Below the pieces are notes generated by a model, which was not told the DNA's origin, searched no databases, and was given only the letters and a program-made list of their open reading frames with translations. This document shows positions 47,177 through 57,848 of a DNA stretch of 64,000 nucleotides, one piece after another (position 1 is the stretch's first letter; each line of letters opens with the position of its first letter). This DNA comes from Sphaerolaimus hirsutus. Taxonomy: Eukaryota; Nematoda; Chromadorea; Monhysterida; Sphaerolaimidae. The stretch lies in assembly GCA_964036195.1 (NCBI GenBank), contig OZ038451.1, positions 22,275,927 to 22,339,926 of the forward strand, in the 5' to 3' direction. The translations under genes were made by a program, and so were the position numbers.

Positions 47177-50100
47177 ATGCAGAACGATAGAATGTCTGAT
47201 CAACCAGGTTGTTCACACTACCCAACAAGAACAACAAATGCTATTCAAGTAGATATACCAGTTGATGATAGTGATTCCAATTCAAGTGTAGAAGATTTAA
47301 GTAATTTAAGAGGTTATGGCAGTGTAGGTCGATTAAGTGGTGGTAAGAGACGCTCAGTATACCAGGATGTTACTACAGCCAGGTTACGCCAGGCAATGCT
47401 AAAGAGTCAAAAACGCAAGCACTGTGAGTATGTTGTCGCATCAGAGCAGACACTTGTTTATGCAACATGCCTGGCTGTTGCCAAATTTAGGGCTTTCAAT
47501 CCAAATCGAGGCAAAGAATCAGTTAATTATTGGCGTCGTGTGAGGCGACATTGTGAAAAAAGCCCATCCATTGAGCTTGAAAAACTTGCATGTCAATTGC
47601 GCATCGAGGCCGAGCTACCACCTGCTAACATTTTTGTAGGACTTGACTTTTTAGAGCGAATACAAAGAACACCAATGCTATCTGGTATTTCAATAAGAGT
47701 ATTCAAGGAGGGGACAAAAGAGCAAGTGTGGGGGAAATTTAGGTTTCCCATTGGTAATCATGTAATAAATTTATGCCTATATCATCATGGTGGATATATA
47801 TTTTTCGCAACAATTTGGGGCGTTGTAACATTTCTAAGTGCTAGAGGATACTGTGAAACATGCAAGGAGCTTCAATTTGACCAGAAAAGGTTGGTTGTAA
47901 ATGTTTTTTATTTTGAATTATAAACTGAAAAACTCAACATCCATAATTATAGGCATATCTGTCCATTTCGATGCAACTACTGTGCAATTGTAAGAACAGG
48001 CTCAGTCTTTAGACATACAAGTTCACATGCCGATTGTAAAAAAGTTATTGGTGAAGAAAGAATTTGTCCAGACTGTTTACGAAGGTTTTTTTCAGCACAA
48101 TGCTTTGAGTAAGTATAGCCTTGCCATTCTATTATTACCATTATTATTAATGTAATTGTATATAATGGCAGAGCATATACTTGCAGACAACATCTATATG
48201 TACAAGGGACTGGAAGATGGGGAATGCCAAAATGCTACAGTCAACGTCTTTGTCTGAAATGTGGTCATTATTTTAGTCTTAAGAAAGACAATGGAGTATT
48301 CACAAATATACATAAATGTTCAGAGGAAAGAATTTACATATGCAACATATGTAAACAAAAAGTTCCATATAATGACCCCCATCCAAACTGTTTTTTGCCA
48401 ATTTTGAAGCCAAAAAAGATAGAACGATCAAGATCAATTGTGTTTTTGGATCTGGAGACTAGGATTTGTGAGCAGACTAATCAACACGTGGCAAATTTGC
48501 TAACCACTGTGACGTATGCCTATTTTGAGTTTTACATTTTGCTTAAGCTTGTCATTATAATTTATTGTTACTTTCAGTTCATGTTCTCGTTGCTGGCGTA
48601 AGGATATGTTTGATCCATGTAGTAATCGAAAATGTGGCAAGTCAAGGGTTTCAGTATGGCAAGGTGAAAATTGTACTGAGGAGTTTGTGGAAAACTTTTT
48701 TTCAATGGGTATGTCGTTGTGTAAATTGTACAACTTTGCATATATTTCACATTGTAAATCTTTCAGATAATGTTGATGCAACAATTATCAGTCATTTTGG
48801 AAGTAGATTTGATTTTCAGTTTCTACTATCTGCATTGGCAAGTCAATGTAAAACACCAGAAAAAACATTCACACGTGGAAATAGGATTTTATATGCCAAG
48901 TTTAAGTGTGGCATCAGATTAATTTGCTGGGCAAATTACATACCCACATCACTGGAAAACTTATGCAAATCGTTCAATGTTCCTGTTTCAAAATCGTTAG
49001 TTTATATTATAACTATCAGTTGTAGTTGTACATTTTAACATGATGTTTTTCGCAGATTTTTTTGTTATGATATGAATGAGTTACATGTGCAAGATGCATT
49101 TTGCCATCTGAGACCAATTTGGGAGTTTCCGACGGGTGGAAGAGATACAGCCGCCTTCTCAAAATATCATAAGGAGCACTACGATAAGATATTTCCAGTA
49201 GCACAAGAGATGTCTGTATATTGCCAGAGAGATAGTTTTGCATTGAGTTATGCTGCAATGAGATTTCGCGATGAGCTGATAAAATTAGTGAATGTTGATC
49301 TTTTTGCAGAAACAGGGACTTTTACAATTTCTGGATTGACGCTTAGAGTTTTCCAAAGTATGTTGAGAAGAGAATTTTTCATAATTAGACTTTTCTTATT
49401 TATATATTAATTTACCAATTTCAGCTCAATATTTGCAAGAAAACACTTTGTCCATCTATCGTGGAGAAAGTCTCATTGATCGCAATAGTCGTTTTTGCAT
49501 GGCATTTCTAACTGCTTATGGTAGATATTTTGGTGTGAGTTTTATTTCACTATCACGTTTATCATCTTTATGTGTGGTAGAGATATTACACACTTCATAG
49601 GCCCATATACAACATGCTGGAAACAGTCGAGAAATGACAATAAACTGTGGTTCAAATACGTTTAAGGTGGATGGAGTCGAGTTTGAGCAAAACTCAGATC
49701 AAATTGCCACGCTTATTGACATACATGGATGCTTTTGGCATGCGTGCCCAACATGTACAGCTCACTTACCTGCCACAAAGTTGGGCTCATTTTATCATTT
49801 TTATTCTATTTTATTCAATCAATATATATCACTACAAGTGTTCAATTTGAAGGCAACTCACATTGCTCGGTGGAAAAACACCTTTACAAGTTCGAGAACT
49901 GGACTATTTGCGAGCAAATAAAATTGCAAAGGCAGTCTCGCCCATTCACTATGACATTTATTGGGAGCACGAATGCCGAACAATTTTGAATACCAATAAA
50001 TTGATGAAACAGTTTTTCACAGATGCATTATCAGATAAACCTCTAAATATATATGATGCAAATTTTGGTTGGCTGAGATGAGCTTTTTAAAGGTATATGA

Positions 50101-52010
50101 AAATGGTACCTTTAAAAATTTATCATAATTTATTGTTTTTAGGTGGAAGGATTGACACCTTTCAAATTGGAATGTATGAGAATATGAATGTAAATAAGCC
50201 AAATGCCGATTTTTTGGACTTTTGCAGTCTATATCCAGCTATGTGCTTAATGCGGCCAATGGCACAAGGACATGGTAAAGTGTATTCTGAAGGTGCCATT
50301 CATGGTGATCTCAATGAGTGGATTATGGTAGGTTTTAAAAAGGAAATCGAAATTGCTCAAACATTAAATCTATGACTTAATATTATTGCAGAATAACTTT
50401 GGTGTTGCAAAGGCATGGGTTCATTATCCAAAAAGCGACATTTTTGTACCACCACTACCATATCGTGCCAAGCTACCAAATGGCGATGAAAAGATTTTCT
50501 ACAGTACATGTGCATCTTGCTGTGTTGAACAAAATATGAATGTATGTACTCATACTTTTCAAGAGCAAGTTTTTCGAGGGACATGGACTACCGTATGTTT
50601 TTGAATGAAACTAGCATATATATAAAAACAGTGATAAAAAGAATGTCAAAATACTCAGATTGAATTGAGTGCAGCAATTAGGCATGCTGGCCTAAACGTG
50701 ATACGCATTCTTTCAGCACGCATTTATGAGCCTCGCATATGGACAAAAGAGAGCGGTGTACATTCTGGCTTAATTAGTGCATTCATGTTAGAGTTTTATA
50801 AATTGAAGTGTCAAGCAAGTGGTCAGTCTTCAAAAATTTTCAATGTTATTGAAATGGATAAATGTATATTTTTACAATCACATATTAGATGTGCCGCCAG
50901 ACAAAACTGCAGAGGAATATTCAGATGAAATATTCGAACGCTTTGGCATTAGTATTCCGCCAACATCATTTCATCCAAATCCTGTAAGACGTTCAGTAGC
51001 AAAGCTGATGATCAATTCATTAATTGGAAAGTTTGCACAGAAGAAAGGACATATGAACACTGACTTTTACAAAGACCGTGACAGTCTTCTTCAAATGCTG
51101 GAAAATCCTAATGTGAATGTTCATTGGATGCAGGTGTGTATAAATGAAAAATCTGCATTTATACTCTAGACATTCAATTTCATGAAACATTACAGCATTT
51201 TGGATCAGCTGATGCATCAACATTAGGAAAGGAGTCTGTTGTGATGCTTCAACACTCCATTGAGCAAGAATCTAGTCTAGGGCATGTTGGTCCAAACAAT
51301 GCATTCAGCATGCCAATTATTACAGCTTTAGTAACAGGCTATGCTAGAGTTGAATTATATGAGGCAATGCTAAAGTTACCTGAGGAATCATTACTTTATA
51401 CTGACACGTCTGTTTGTAGATGATGATTGAATATAGTTAACAGTGAAAACAAATTCTCGTTTTAATAGGGACTCAATAATGACACTGGATGGATCACAGT
51501 TGAAGGACCTTTGTGGTCATCACTTGGGGCAATTAACACCTGTTCTAAAGGATCAATATCATTTAGATCATGTCTGCATTGTTGGGGTACGATCCTGACT
51601 TTAACTATTATTTAAATACAGTTGAAAATAAACTACATCATTACATTTTCCAGCCAAAGCAATATGCCTATACAGCTAAGCATTGTAGCACTGGTGAAAC
51701 ATATCGGACTGTACGACTACGGGGTTTTGCAAGTTCTGCAGAGATAGATGATCTAGCCTATGGGAATCGAAAACCTGCTGTGACATATGAGAATATGTGT
51801 GATGCCGTAACTTCATTACTCGAAAATACTCCAATTAAAAAACTTGGAGTCAATGAATTAAACTTTATACTGACAAAGGATTTTAAAGTATGTCTAGATG
51901 GTAGACAAAAGTCATATAAGCCTGTATCAAACAAACGTTTTTTTGTTCCACCAGGTATTGGTGGGGCGAAAGTTGTTCGTTCATATCCATTTGGTTATAA
52001 TCGTTTATAG
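47177..52010 (+). CDS. polB: Protein-primed family-B DNA polymerase (Polinton PolB), 16 exons
   Basis: Replicates the element. Exons: 47177-47889, 47953-48108, 48187-48513, 48578-48708, 48767-48995, 49056-49357, 49425-49534, 49601-49779, 49853-50067, 50143-50327, 50392-50592, 50659-50821, 50889-51133, 51196-51407, 51469-51586, 51654-52010. The sum is 3843 nt, a whole number of codons (1280 aa). Landmarks in order: zinc-binding YCETCKE ... HICPFRCNYC; exonuclease I FLDLET; exonuclease II HFGSRFDFQF; exonuclease III YCQRDS; GCFWHACPTC; polymerase motif A FLDFCSLYP; motif B KLMINSLIGKFA (Tyr of NSxYG replaced by Ile); motif C YTDTDS, interrupted by an intron; then GPKQYAY, also formed across a splice, and an SNKRFF ... 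YPFGY end typical of the family. Start chosen at the ATG before NDRMSDQ; an acceptor-like CATGCAG overlaps it, so an upstream exon is possible. Introns are 58-78 bp. Confidence 0.93.
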
Positions 52011-52137
52011 GATGCCACTGTTTTGTTATTGTTGTTGTTTTTGGTGCATTGTTTCAAATAAAATTTTTTTCAGGTATTGACCTATCTAGCTATCTAAAAA
52101 CACCAAGCTATCAAAATTGATTCTTATTCAATATCAG

Positions 52138-52995
52138 GTGTCCCAGAAAATTTTCCGGCAAGACCAGAAATACCACGAAGACCACTACAATCAATACAGC
52201 TATCAGAGCAAACAAGGACATCGCCAGCATTATCTAGTTCAACATCATCAGCAACTTTAAGTGGCTTTAAATTAGATCCTGTTCGTGTAATCCGAGATAG
52301 TGAATATCAATTATTGATCAACTCGAAAAAACAGCTGGAATATATAAAAAGTTTGTTGTTTTCATCATTTATTTCTATCTCTTTCATACCTATATGTCGT
52401 AGCATTTCTTGCAGAATGTCCACTAATAACCCAAACATTGGCAACTGGAACGGCGATGATGGCGGAATGGTCAATTCCACTCCAGGCACAGATACAGGTG
52501 CAGCAGCAACAGGACCAACAGCAAGAACAACAAGCAAACCTTCCCGAGGTGGACGCGGCGGTAGTGCGGGAAAATCAAATGTCCAGAGAGGCGCTGGACG
52601 GCAGCGAGCAATCAATAGTGGGAAACAAGGAAAACATATGCCCATTGCTTCAGCACCTAGTGATGAATCCGCCCCCCCTGGTACATTCAAATATCAATTC
52701 TTTATTTGACCTTTTTCATTGATTTGCCTCTCCACACTCTCTTCAGAATATCTCAATTTACGGGAGGCCAATGCAATTCAAAAGAAACAACAACAACAAC
52801 AAGGTGAACGTGAAAGTGGTTCCAACTCGTTCGGTCTCATCAACAACAACAACAACAACAACAGTGGTACACACAAAAACAGAGGAGGTGGGAATGAGAA
52901 AACAACAACATCAAAAGGCAGTGGAAATGAGGTTGAAAAAGAACAGGCAAAATGTTTTGAAGAGAGGCGAAAACGAAACAGCGACGACTTCATGA
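52138..52995 (+). CDS. Alternative reading frame across the 52.1-53.0 kb exons
   Basis: Frame b: exon 52138-52352 (residues such as PENFPARPEIPRRPLQSIQL and FKLDPVRVIRDSEYQLL) splices at A|GTTTGT to 52415-52680 and then 52747-52995, staying open through to a TGA/stop at 52995 (about 243 codons). The last two exons are the same DNA that encodes the gene at 52416 in another frame. The upstream start is not found. The 52138 exon looks genuinely coding; the downstream part could instead be an untranslated or chance frame because CAA repeats are open in every frame. Confidence 0.4.
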
Positions 52996-53459
52996 ATGAC
53001 AATTCAGATAATACCAGTGAGCCTGAGCTTGAGTATTGTGGAAGTGATTTACAACTGTTAAAACGAACAAAGCCGAGACGACTTGAATCAGACATCATTG
53101 GATTACCACACACTGATGAGCAGGGTGTAAAACGGCAAAAGATGGAATCCAAAAGTGACTCAAGGAGAAAACAGAATTTGAATGCTGATTGTTCAGAGTG
53201 GAGCCAGGTTGTGGTTATTGCAAGTGATGATGGTGGGGGTGATGCACAATCAGGTGAAGAGGATAGTATGCTCAATGAGGCTTATGATGATGCAATGGCC
53301 CAAAAAGAAAATGTGAAAAAGACAGAAGAGAAAACTGATACAGCAGCAAAAAGAAAGTATGTGGGCCTGACAGAGTTTGAACGTGGAGTACCCCGCATAG
53401 ATGCATATGGACGCGCGTCAACACTTGCACGTGGGTTTTTACACAATCCTAAAGTGTGA
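52416..53459 (+). CDS. Low-complexity RG/Q/N-rich protein of the element
   Basis: Exon 1 52416-52680 and exon 2 52747-53459 join in phase 1 through a 66-bp GT-AG intron; 325 aa. The N-terminus (MSTNNPNIGNWNGDDGG) leads to an RGGRGG box, then poly-Q and poly-N tracts, two basic clusters (KRTKPRRLE, KRQKMESK) and an acidic stretch (GGGDAQSGEEDS). It ends in a better-ordered segment VGLTEFERGVPRIDAYGR. Basic/RG composition suggests nucleic-acid binding, perhaps a core-type virion protein, but that is inference. Ends 8 bp before the next gene's ATG. Confidence 0.55.
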
Positions 53460-53467
53460 TTTACTCA

Positions 53468-54341
53468 ATGAAGTTGACATTATCCTTGCGCGCAGGTGGA
53501 AATCCCGCACTCTTTGAGATCCAATTTTTGAAGAAGGATGTACTCAGTGGCCCTCCATTCCCTCTATTACCACCGAATGGCATCATTATCTGGCTGTGTA
53601 GAACATGTCGCGAGATTTCAAATAGAACAAAGGGGCGGTCTTATTTCAATGGTCGTACTATATTCACAATTGACCTGTGCAAGGTGACTGTTTCCTTTTA
53701 GTCAAATAGTGTTAAAACACTACCGACAAATAATAATTGCATCCATAAATCTTTTTAGCCATGCCGCATAAAAAACTGTGAAGTGCGGGAATGCTTCAAT
53801 GACCAGAATGACAAATATGGGACAATGAAATTGTCAGACATTGAGGAACCACTCAAAAAGTTTCCATATGCAGAGCAGTATAATCAACTAGCTGGTGCTC
53901 CATATAGTTTGACACGTACTGAAGCCTTGGTAATTTTGGCATGTGAACATTGCAGGTACGTAAACTTACTTAACTCCTCACATGGCATACATGGTTTAAA
54001 CAACTTAAACAAACAAACAAATTTGAATCTCAGGACTGTGACAAGCTCTCGCCAATCTACACGTGATGTAAATGGTAGATGCCGAGTATGTTGATTACTA
54101 CAGATTTTATATCACTCACATGCTACACCAATAAATTTAATTCAATGCATTTCAGATAACAATAGATCTATGCCAAAAGTGTACAGATGTGAACTGTGAG
54201 ACATCCATGGCACTACATCCAACACAGGCGGAATTGAATCGATCAAAGGACAAACGAGAATATTTTGCTGGCCAGTCTAATGATGCTAGTGATGGTGGAA
54301 AAAATGTGATACATACACATGGAAAGTGTGTGCGTGATTAA
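53468..54341 (+). CDS. Cys-rich protein with duplicated zinc-ribbon-like module
   Basis: Four exons, 53468-53683, 53759-53955, 54034-54085, 54156-54341, join with matching phases (216 aa); introns 70-78 bp. Two similar modules follow one another. Module 1: WLCRTCRE ... GRSYFNGRTIFTIDLCKPC ... NCE. Module 2: LACEHCRTV ... DVNGRCRVITIDLCQKC ... NCE. Each has two CxxC pairs about 25-30 residues apart plus a trailing Cys, the layout of a zinc ribbon. Between them is a Lys/Tyr-rich linker with YAEQYNQLAGAPYSLTRTEA. I do not recognise it as a known Polinton gene; nucleic-acid or protein binding is plausible. It lies between the RG-rich gene and the ATPase, same strand. Confidence 0.62.
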
Positions 54342-54565
54342 ACATGATGACTACTACTCATGGGTATATATACATCTGATTTGTATAAGGTGCTTTTCAG
54401 TTAGGCATTTTCACTTTAATGTTATTGACCTTTTTTCACTTGTTTTTGTTTCTTGTTTTTGTTATATATGCTGTCGATTTTGTTTGCAAGGTCAAGTTGA
54501 AATAAAAAAACAAAAAGAAAACATGCAGATCATCTGAGAATAATAATAAAAATAAAGTGCCACAA

Positions 54566-55969
54566 CATGCAAAGATTACACCACTCATTTCCAATGCTAA
54601 TCTTTGGATCCTCAGATATAAATTTATGCAAATGCTTATTTTCACAAAATAAAATGAAAGGTATATTTGAAGGTTTTTTCACTTCACATAGACATAATCA
54701 TTATTATACTTGTGAACGTTCATTTGCATAAATTTTCATGTTCTGGAAAGACTACACTATTAATTGAGCTAATAAAAAATCGGCAGCTAGTTTATGACCG
54801 CCCCCCAGACCACTGCCTTTTTCTTTTTAGTTATTGGCAAGAAAAATATTTAGACTTGAAATCCTGTGCTGAGTTTGGACGGATTGAAGACTTTTGCGAC
54901 TCCTGGCGCACGGTGGTTAAATATAAAGAAGATTTGGATGAGCGATCTAACACAAAAAATTCACACTTATTACTCGTCTTGGATGATCTTTCAGCAAGTG
55001 TTGCATCATCCATTGAAGTTGATGACACTGAAGGCTCAGGAGAGGGAAAAGGTCGTTCTTTAAGCACCAGTAATCCAACACGTTTGCTGCGTGACTTGGC
55101 ACAGGGCGCCGCCCGTCATCATAACATATCTCTTGTCGCAACATTACAAAGTTTATTTGACACCCAGGTGGGTTATCATTATTATATGTATATATCTACC
55201 TGCCAAGTAATTAATTAATTAATTAATTAGTCAATCAATTACAGAATTTGAAGCAGAGTCGTAGTTCAAGCGTCTATTTCATCTTATTCAGGTTGGTTAA
55301 TAACAAAACTTCATATACCGTTTTCAGCATTGAAACTTTTATATTCTACATTTCAGTTTCCCATCTGATGCATTGACCACAAAATCCTTTGCACAACGTT
55401 GGCAAGACCCGGCATTGTTCATTGGGGCATATAAGCAGGCTATTTCGGATAAGAATTTCGGATATTTATTTGCAAATTCTGATCCGTCCATTCCTGACGA
55501 TTTGAGGCTATCAAATTCGCTCTTTCCCTGGGACAAAGAACGTGTTTTCTACCAGTGGGAGAAGCTATCTAGTGACATTGGTCAGGAGGATAGTGTCAAC
55601 AATTTGGACAAAAAAGAGAAGTCAACCACTGGGACCGAAGAAAGACAAAAGGATCGGCCAAGATTTGCTCCATTATCAAGGCGTGCACATAAACTTGGTC
55701 GTAGAGTTGTTGCAGTCCCTGCAGATACAGCGATAGAGCGTGTCTGTGATTCTGATGAGTCATTTCGAAAGGACATTTGTGCAGCTGGTGGCCCATTGAA
55801 AGCAAAGTGGTCAAACTTGAGACGTAAACAGCATCAACAGCAATTAAAGCATCAATCAAGCAAGGAGAACAATGGCCAGTCCCATGAAAGATGGACATTC
55901 CAAGACAATCCACCCTACACAACAACCGCAATTGGCGCAGCCAAACAGGCCACAGCAAGAAGACCATAG
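54566..55969 (+). CDS. FtsK/A32-type DNA-packaging ATPase
   Basis: Motor that pumps element DNA into capsids. Exon 1 runs from about 54566 (MQRLHHSFPMLIFGSS) to 54615; exon 2 54740-55167; exon 3 55245-55291; exon 4 55357-55969. Walker A is split between exon 1 and exon 2 (SGKTT at the start of exon 2); the separating 124 bp lacks GT-AG ends (see 54616-54739). Then PPDHCLFLFSYWQEKY, Walker B HLLLVLDD, the arginine/sensor region LLRDLAQGAARHHNISLVAT, LQSLF, VYFILF, FAQRW and FGYLF, all in the order seen in Polinton ATPases. The C-terminal about 100 residues after YQWEKL are low-complexity, and the last 98 nt overlap the next gene. If the 124 bp is not removed the P-loop is broken. Confidence 0.86.
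54616..54739. other. 124-bp insert with inverted ends inside the ATPase P-loop
   Basis: ATATAAATTTATGCAAATG at the left and CATTTGCATAAATTTTCAT at the right pair over 17 of 19 positions. Removing the segment joins the two halves of Walker A in frame, but the borders are AT...AT rather than GT...AG (a one- or two-base shift is possible and still not canonical). Either a non-canonical intron or a small transposon insertion. Confidence 0.6.
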
Positions 55970-56339
55970 TGGTGAACAAAAATCCAATACAATTAGGCGT
56001 AGAAAAAGTACAAGTAGATTGACTCGTAATTGGCTAGTATTAGAAAAGCTGGCACACTCTCAATCTGTGAAAGAACGCCGTAATTTGATAAGCACTATTT
56101 CAGAGGATGCTTTACGTTGTTTACAAGATGTTGTTGCAAATTTAATGTCTGGTGTAATACAAATAAGCCAAAAACAAAAGAAAATCCTTAGACGTTATAG
56201 GCATAAATTTATGTCTGTTTTGTCTGGCAATATGCTTGAAAATTCTTTACGTCGTACACTATTAACTTTATGCAATGGTCAAGGACTTGTGAGTCTGCTT
56301 AAAGCATTTTTGTCGCGCTATACACATCCCACACGTTAA
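55872..56339 (+). CDS. Small conserved Polinton-type protein
   Basis: Intronless frame of 155 aa overlapping the ATPase tail by 98 nt in another frame. After a basic, Gln/Pro-rich N-terminus, residues from about 52 (NWLVLEKLAHSQSVKERRNL) form a helical region with LMSGVIQISQKQKKILRRYR and a C-terminal LLTLCNGQGLVSLLKAFL. This pattern (leu-rich helix, 'N-x-L-x-G-x-I-x-[IL]-[ST]', then KYR/RYR and a Gly-Phe/Leu-rich end) matches a small ORF I know from many Polintons, usually next to the capsid genes and proposed to be a virion component. Function unproven. Confidence 0.55.
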   Translation: MASPMKDGHSKTIHPTQQPQLAQPNRPQQEDHSGEQKSNTIRRRKSTSRLTRNWLVLEKLAHSQSVKERRNLISTISEDALRCLQDVVANLMSGVIQISQKQKKILRRYRHKFMSVLSGNMLENSLRRTLLTLCNGQGLVSLLKAFLSRYTHPTR

Positions 56340-56566
56340 TTACTTGATGATTCATGCATGTATGTATGTGATTGCATGTAGATACACACTTGTATACATG
56401 ATAATATGAGTATTTCATAGTTTCATTCTAGTTTACGTTTTGTTATTGTTGTTGTTATTGCTGCTGGTTGTTTTTATTGTTTTTGTTTTGTTTCTATCAT
56501 TGGTGATTTTACAGCTATTTTACTCAGTATAATTTACAGAATGAACTTTACAGTATAACTATTTCT

Positions 56567-57817
56567 ATGGCTCATATACCACCAAGTGATAAATGGAAAT
56601 TTGGTGGTCCTGGTGGACTTATAAAAAGTAAACGACTTCGGAATCCACTAGAAGATTCTGTTAAATCTTCACGCATTGAAGCTGCAAACGAATCCAATTT
56701 ATATGCTCAAACTGTGGCAGATAATGAGAGATTAACCCGCTTTCTTCATGGTGCAGCACGAAAATATCGTGGACAACATTTGAAGGAGCTACGTGGGGTT
56801 GTTGATCCATCCATCCCAGCTATACCGCCAGAAGCAATTCTTGAGGAGGCGCATAAGCTTCAGGAAAATATAAAGGACAAAGCTCAAGGTGCACCGGTAC
56901 CACACAGTGCAAGTGCAGTCCCACTACCTTATTCACCATCGCTAATACGTGCTAGTTTTGCTCCAGAGCATCGCCCCACAGTTGACAAGATACTAAAGCA
57001 TTTGGCACCAATTGCATCAGACCTACTAGATTCACTAGGAAGAGTGAAGGTGACCGGAAGCAATCAACCAGGTGCTGATATATTTGATACAGTACATCAC
57101 GCGGTTGTTGGTTCAAGTGGTGAAGAACCACCTACCGCGGCACCTTCTGGATCCGAACAATTCTGGAAAAAGTTTATGGACAGTGTGGACAAAGCAGCAT
57201 CTATAGACAAAGAAAGTGAGACAACTACACTTGGTGGAGGTACGGTTCCAGATTCGACCTTACCACAGCAAACAAAGGAAAGAGACGTGGCGAAGCAGGA
57301 ACCAATTGAAAGCGCATCAACAAGTACCCTCAAATCTGATCAACATCAAAGGGCACCAACAATTGTTATTGATAGCGATCTTGAGGTTGATGGTGATGAG
57401 GAACAGGGTGGACTAGAAGACGAGAAAGTTGAAACGACGGATGAGGACATAACAACTGATGAACAAGCTGTCTTTCAAACACCACCTTCTGGAGCTGTCG
57501 CAGGAGAGCCTAGTGCCAAGAAAAGAAAACGTCATTTATCCACAACCCCGATAGGCAAAAGCCAGCCATCTGCAACAGCAGAGGAGACGGCAGCGGCAGC
57601 TGGACAGTTGGAATCGGGTTCTCGTGGCCGTGGACATGGTCGTGGTCGCCCACGTGGTTCAAGTGCCACCACTCGTGGTGCAAGTGCCAGTGTCCGTGGT
57701 CGTGGAGCAACTATTATTGCGGATAGAAGACATGGGACAAGAAGTGATCCAAATGCCAGAGATGAAGTACCTAAAAATTACACTGAAGTTATGAAAACTC
57801 AGTACGGCCATAAATAA
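56567..57817 (+). CDS. Basic-tailed protein, probable Polinton virion-associated ORF
   Basis: Intronless, 416 aa. N-terminus MAHIPPSDKWKFGG; residues about 125-185 contain EHRPTVDKILKHLAPIASDL and GRVKVTGSNQPGADIFDTVH, resembling a conserved Polinton protein with 'R-x-x-(V/A)-x-x-[IL]L-x-[HY]L' followed by 'G-x-[IV]-x-[IV]-x-G-x(4-6)-G-[SA]-[ND]-I'. A long Ser/Thr/acidic linker follows, then a KKRKRHLS nuclear-localisation-like cluster and several RGRG/GRGRPRG AT-hook-like boxes (about 350-385). The basic tail suggests DNA or capsid-interior contact. Assigned by pattern only. Confidence 0.5.
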   Translation: MAHIPPSDKWKFGGPGGLIKSKRLRNPLEDSVKSSRIEAANESNLYAQTVADNERLTRFLHGAARKYRGQHLKELRGVVDPSIPAIPPEAILEEAHKLQENIKDKAQGAPVPHSASAVPLPYSPSLIRASFAPEHRPTVDKILKHLAPIASDLLDSLGRVKVTGSNQPGADIFDTVHHAVVGSSGEEPPTAAPSGSEQFWKKFMDSVDKAASIDKESETTTLGGGTVPDSTLPQQTKERDVAKQEPIESASTSTLKSDQHQRAPTIVIDSDLEVDGDEEQGGLEDEKVETTDEDITTDEQAVFQTPPSGAVAGEPSAKKRKRHLSTTPIGKSQPSATAEETAAAAGQLESGSRGRGHGRGRPRGSSATTRGASASVRGRGATIIADRRHGTRSDPNARDEVPKNYTEVMKTQYGHK

Positions 57818-57848
57818 TAATATATATATATATACATATATAGAAGAT

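Noticed and set aside
52778-53275. 165-aa minus-strand frame rich in Ser and Leu
   Set aside because: Antisense of CAA/Q-N tracts in the element gene at 52416.
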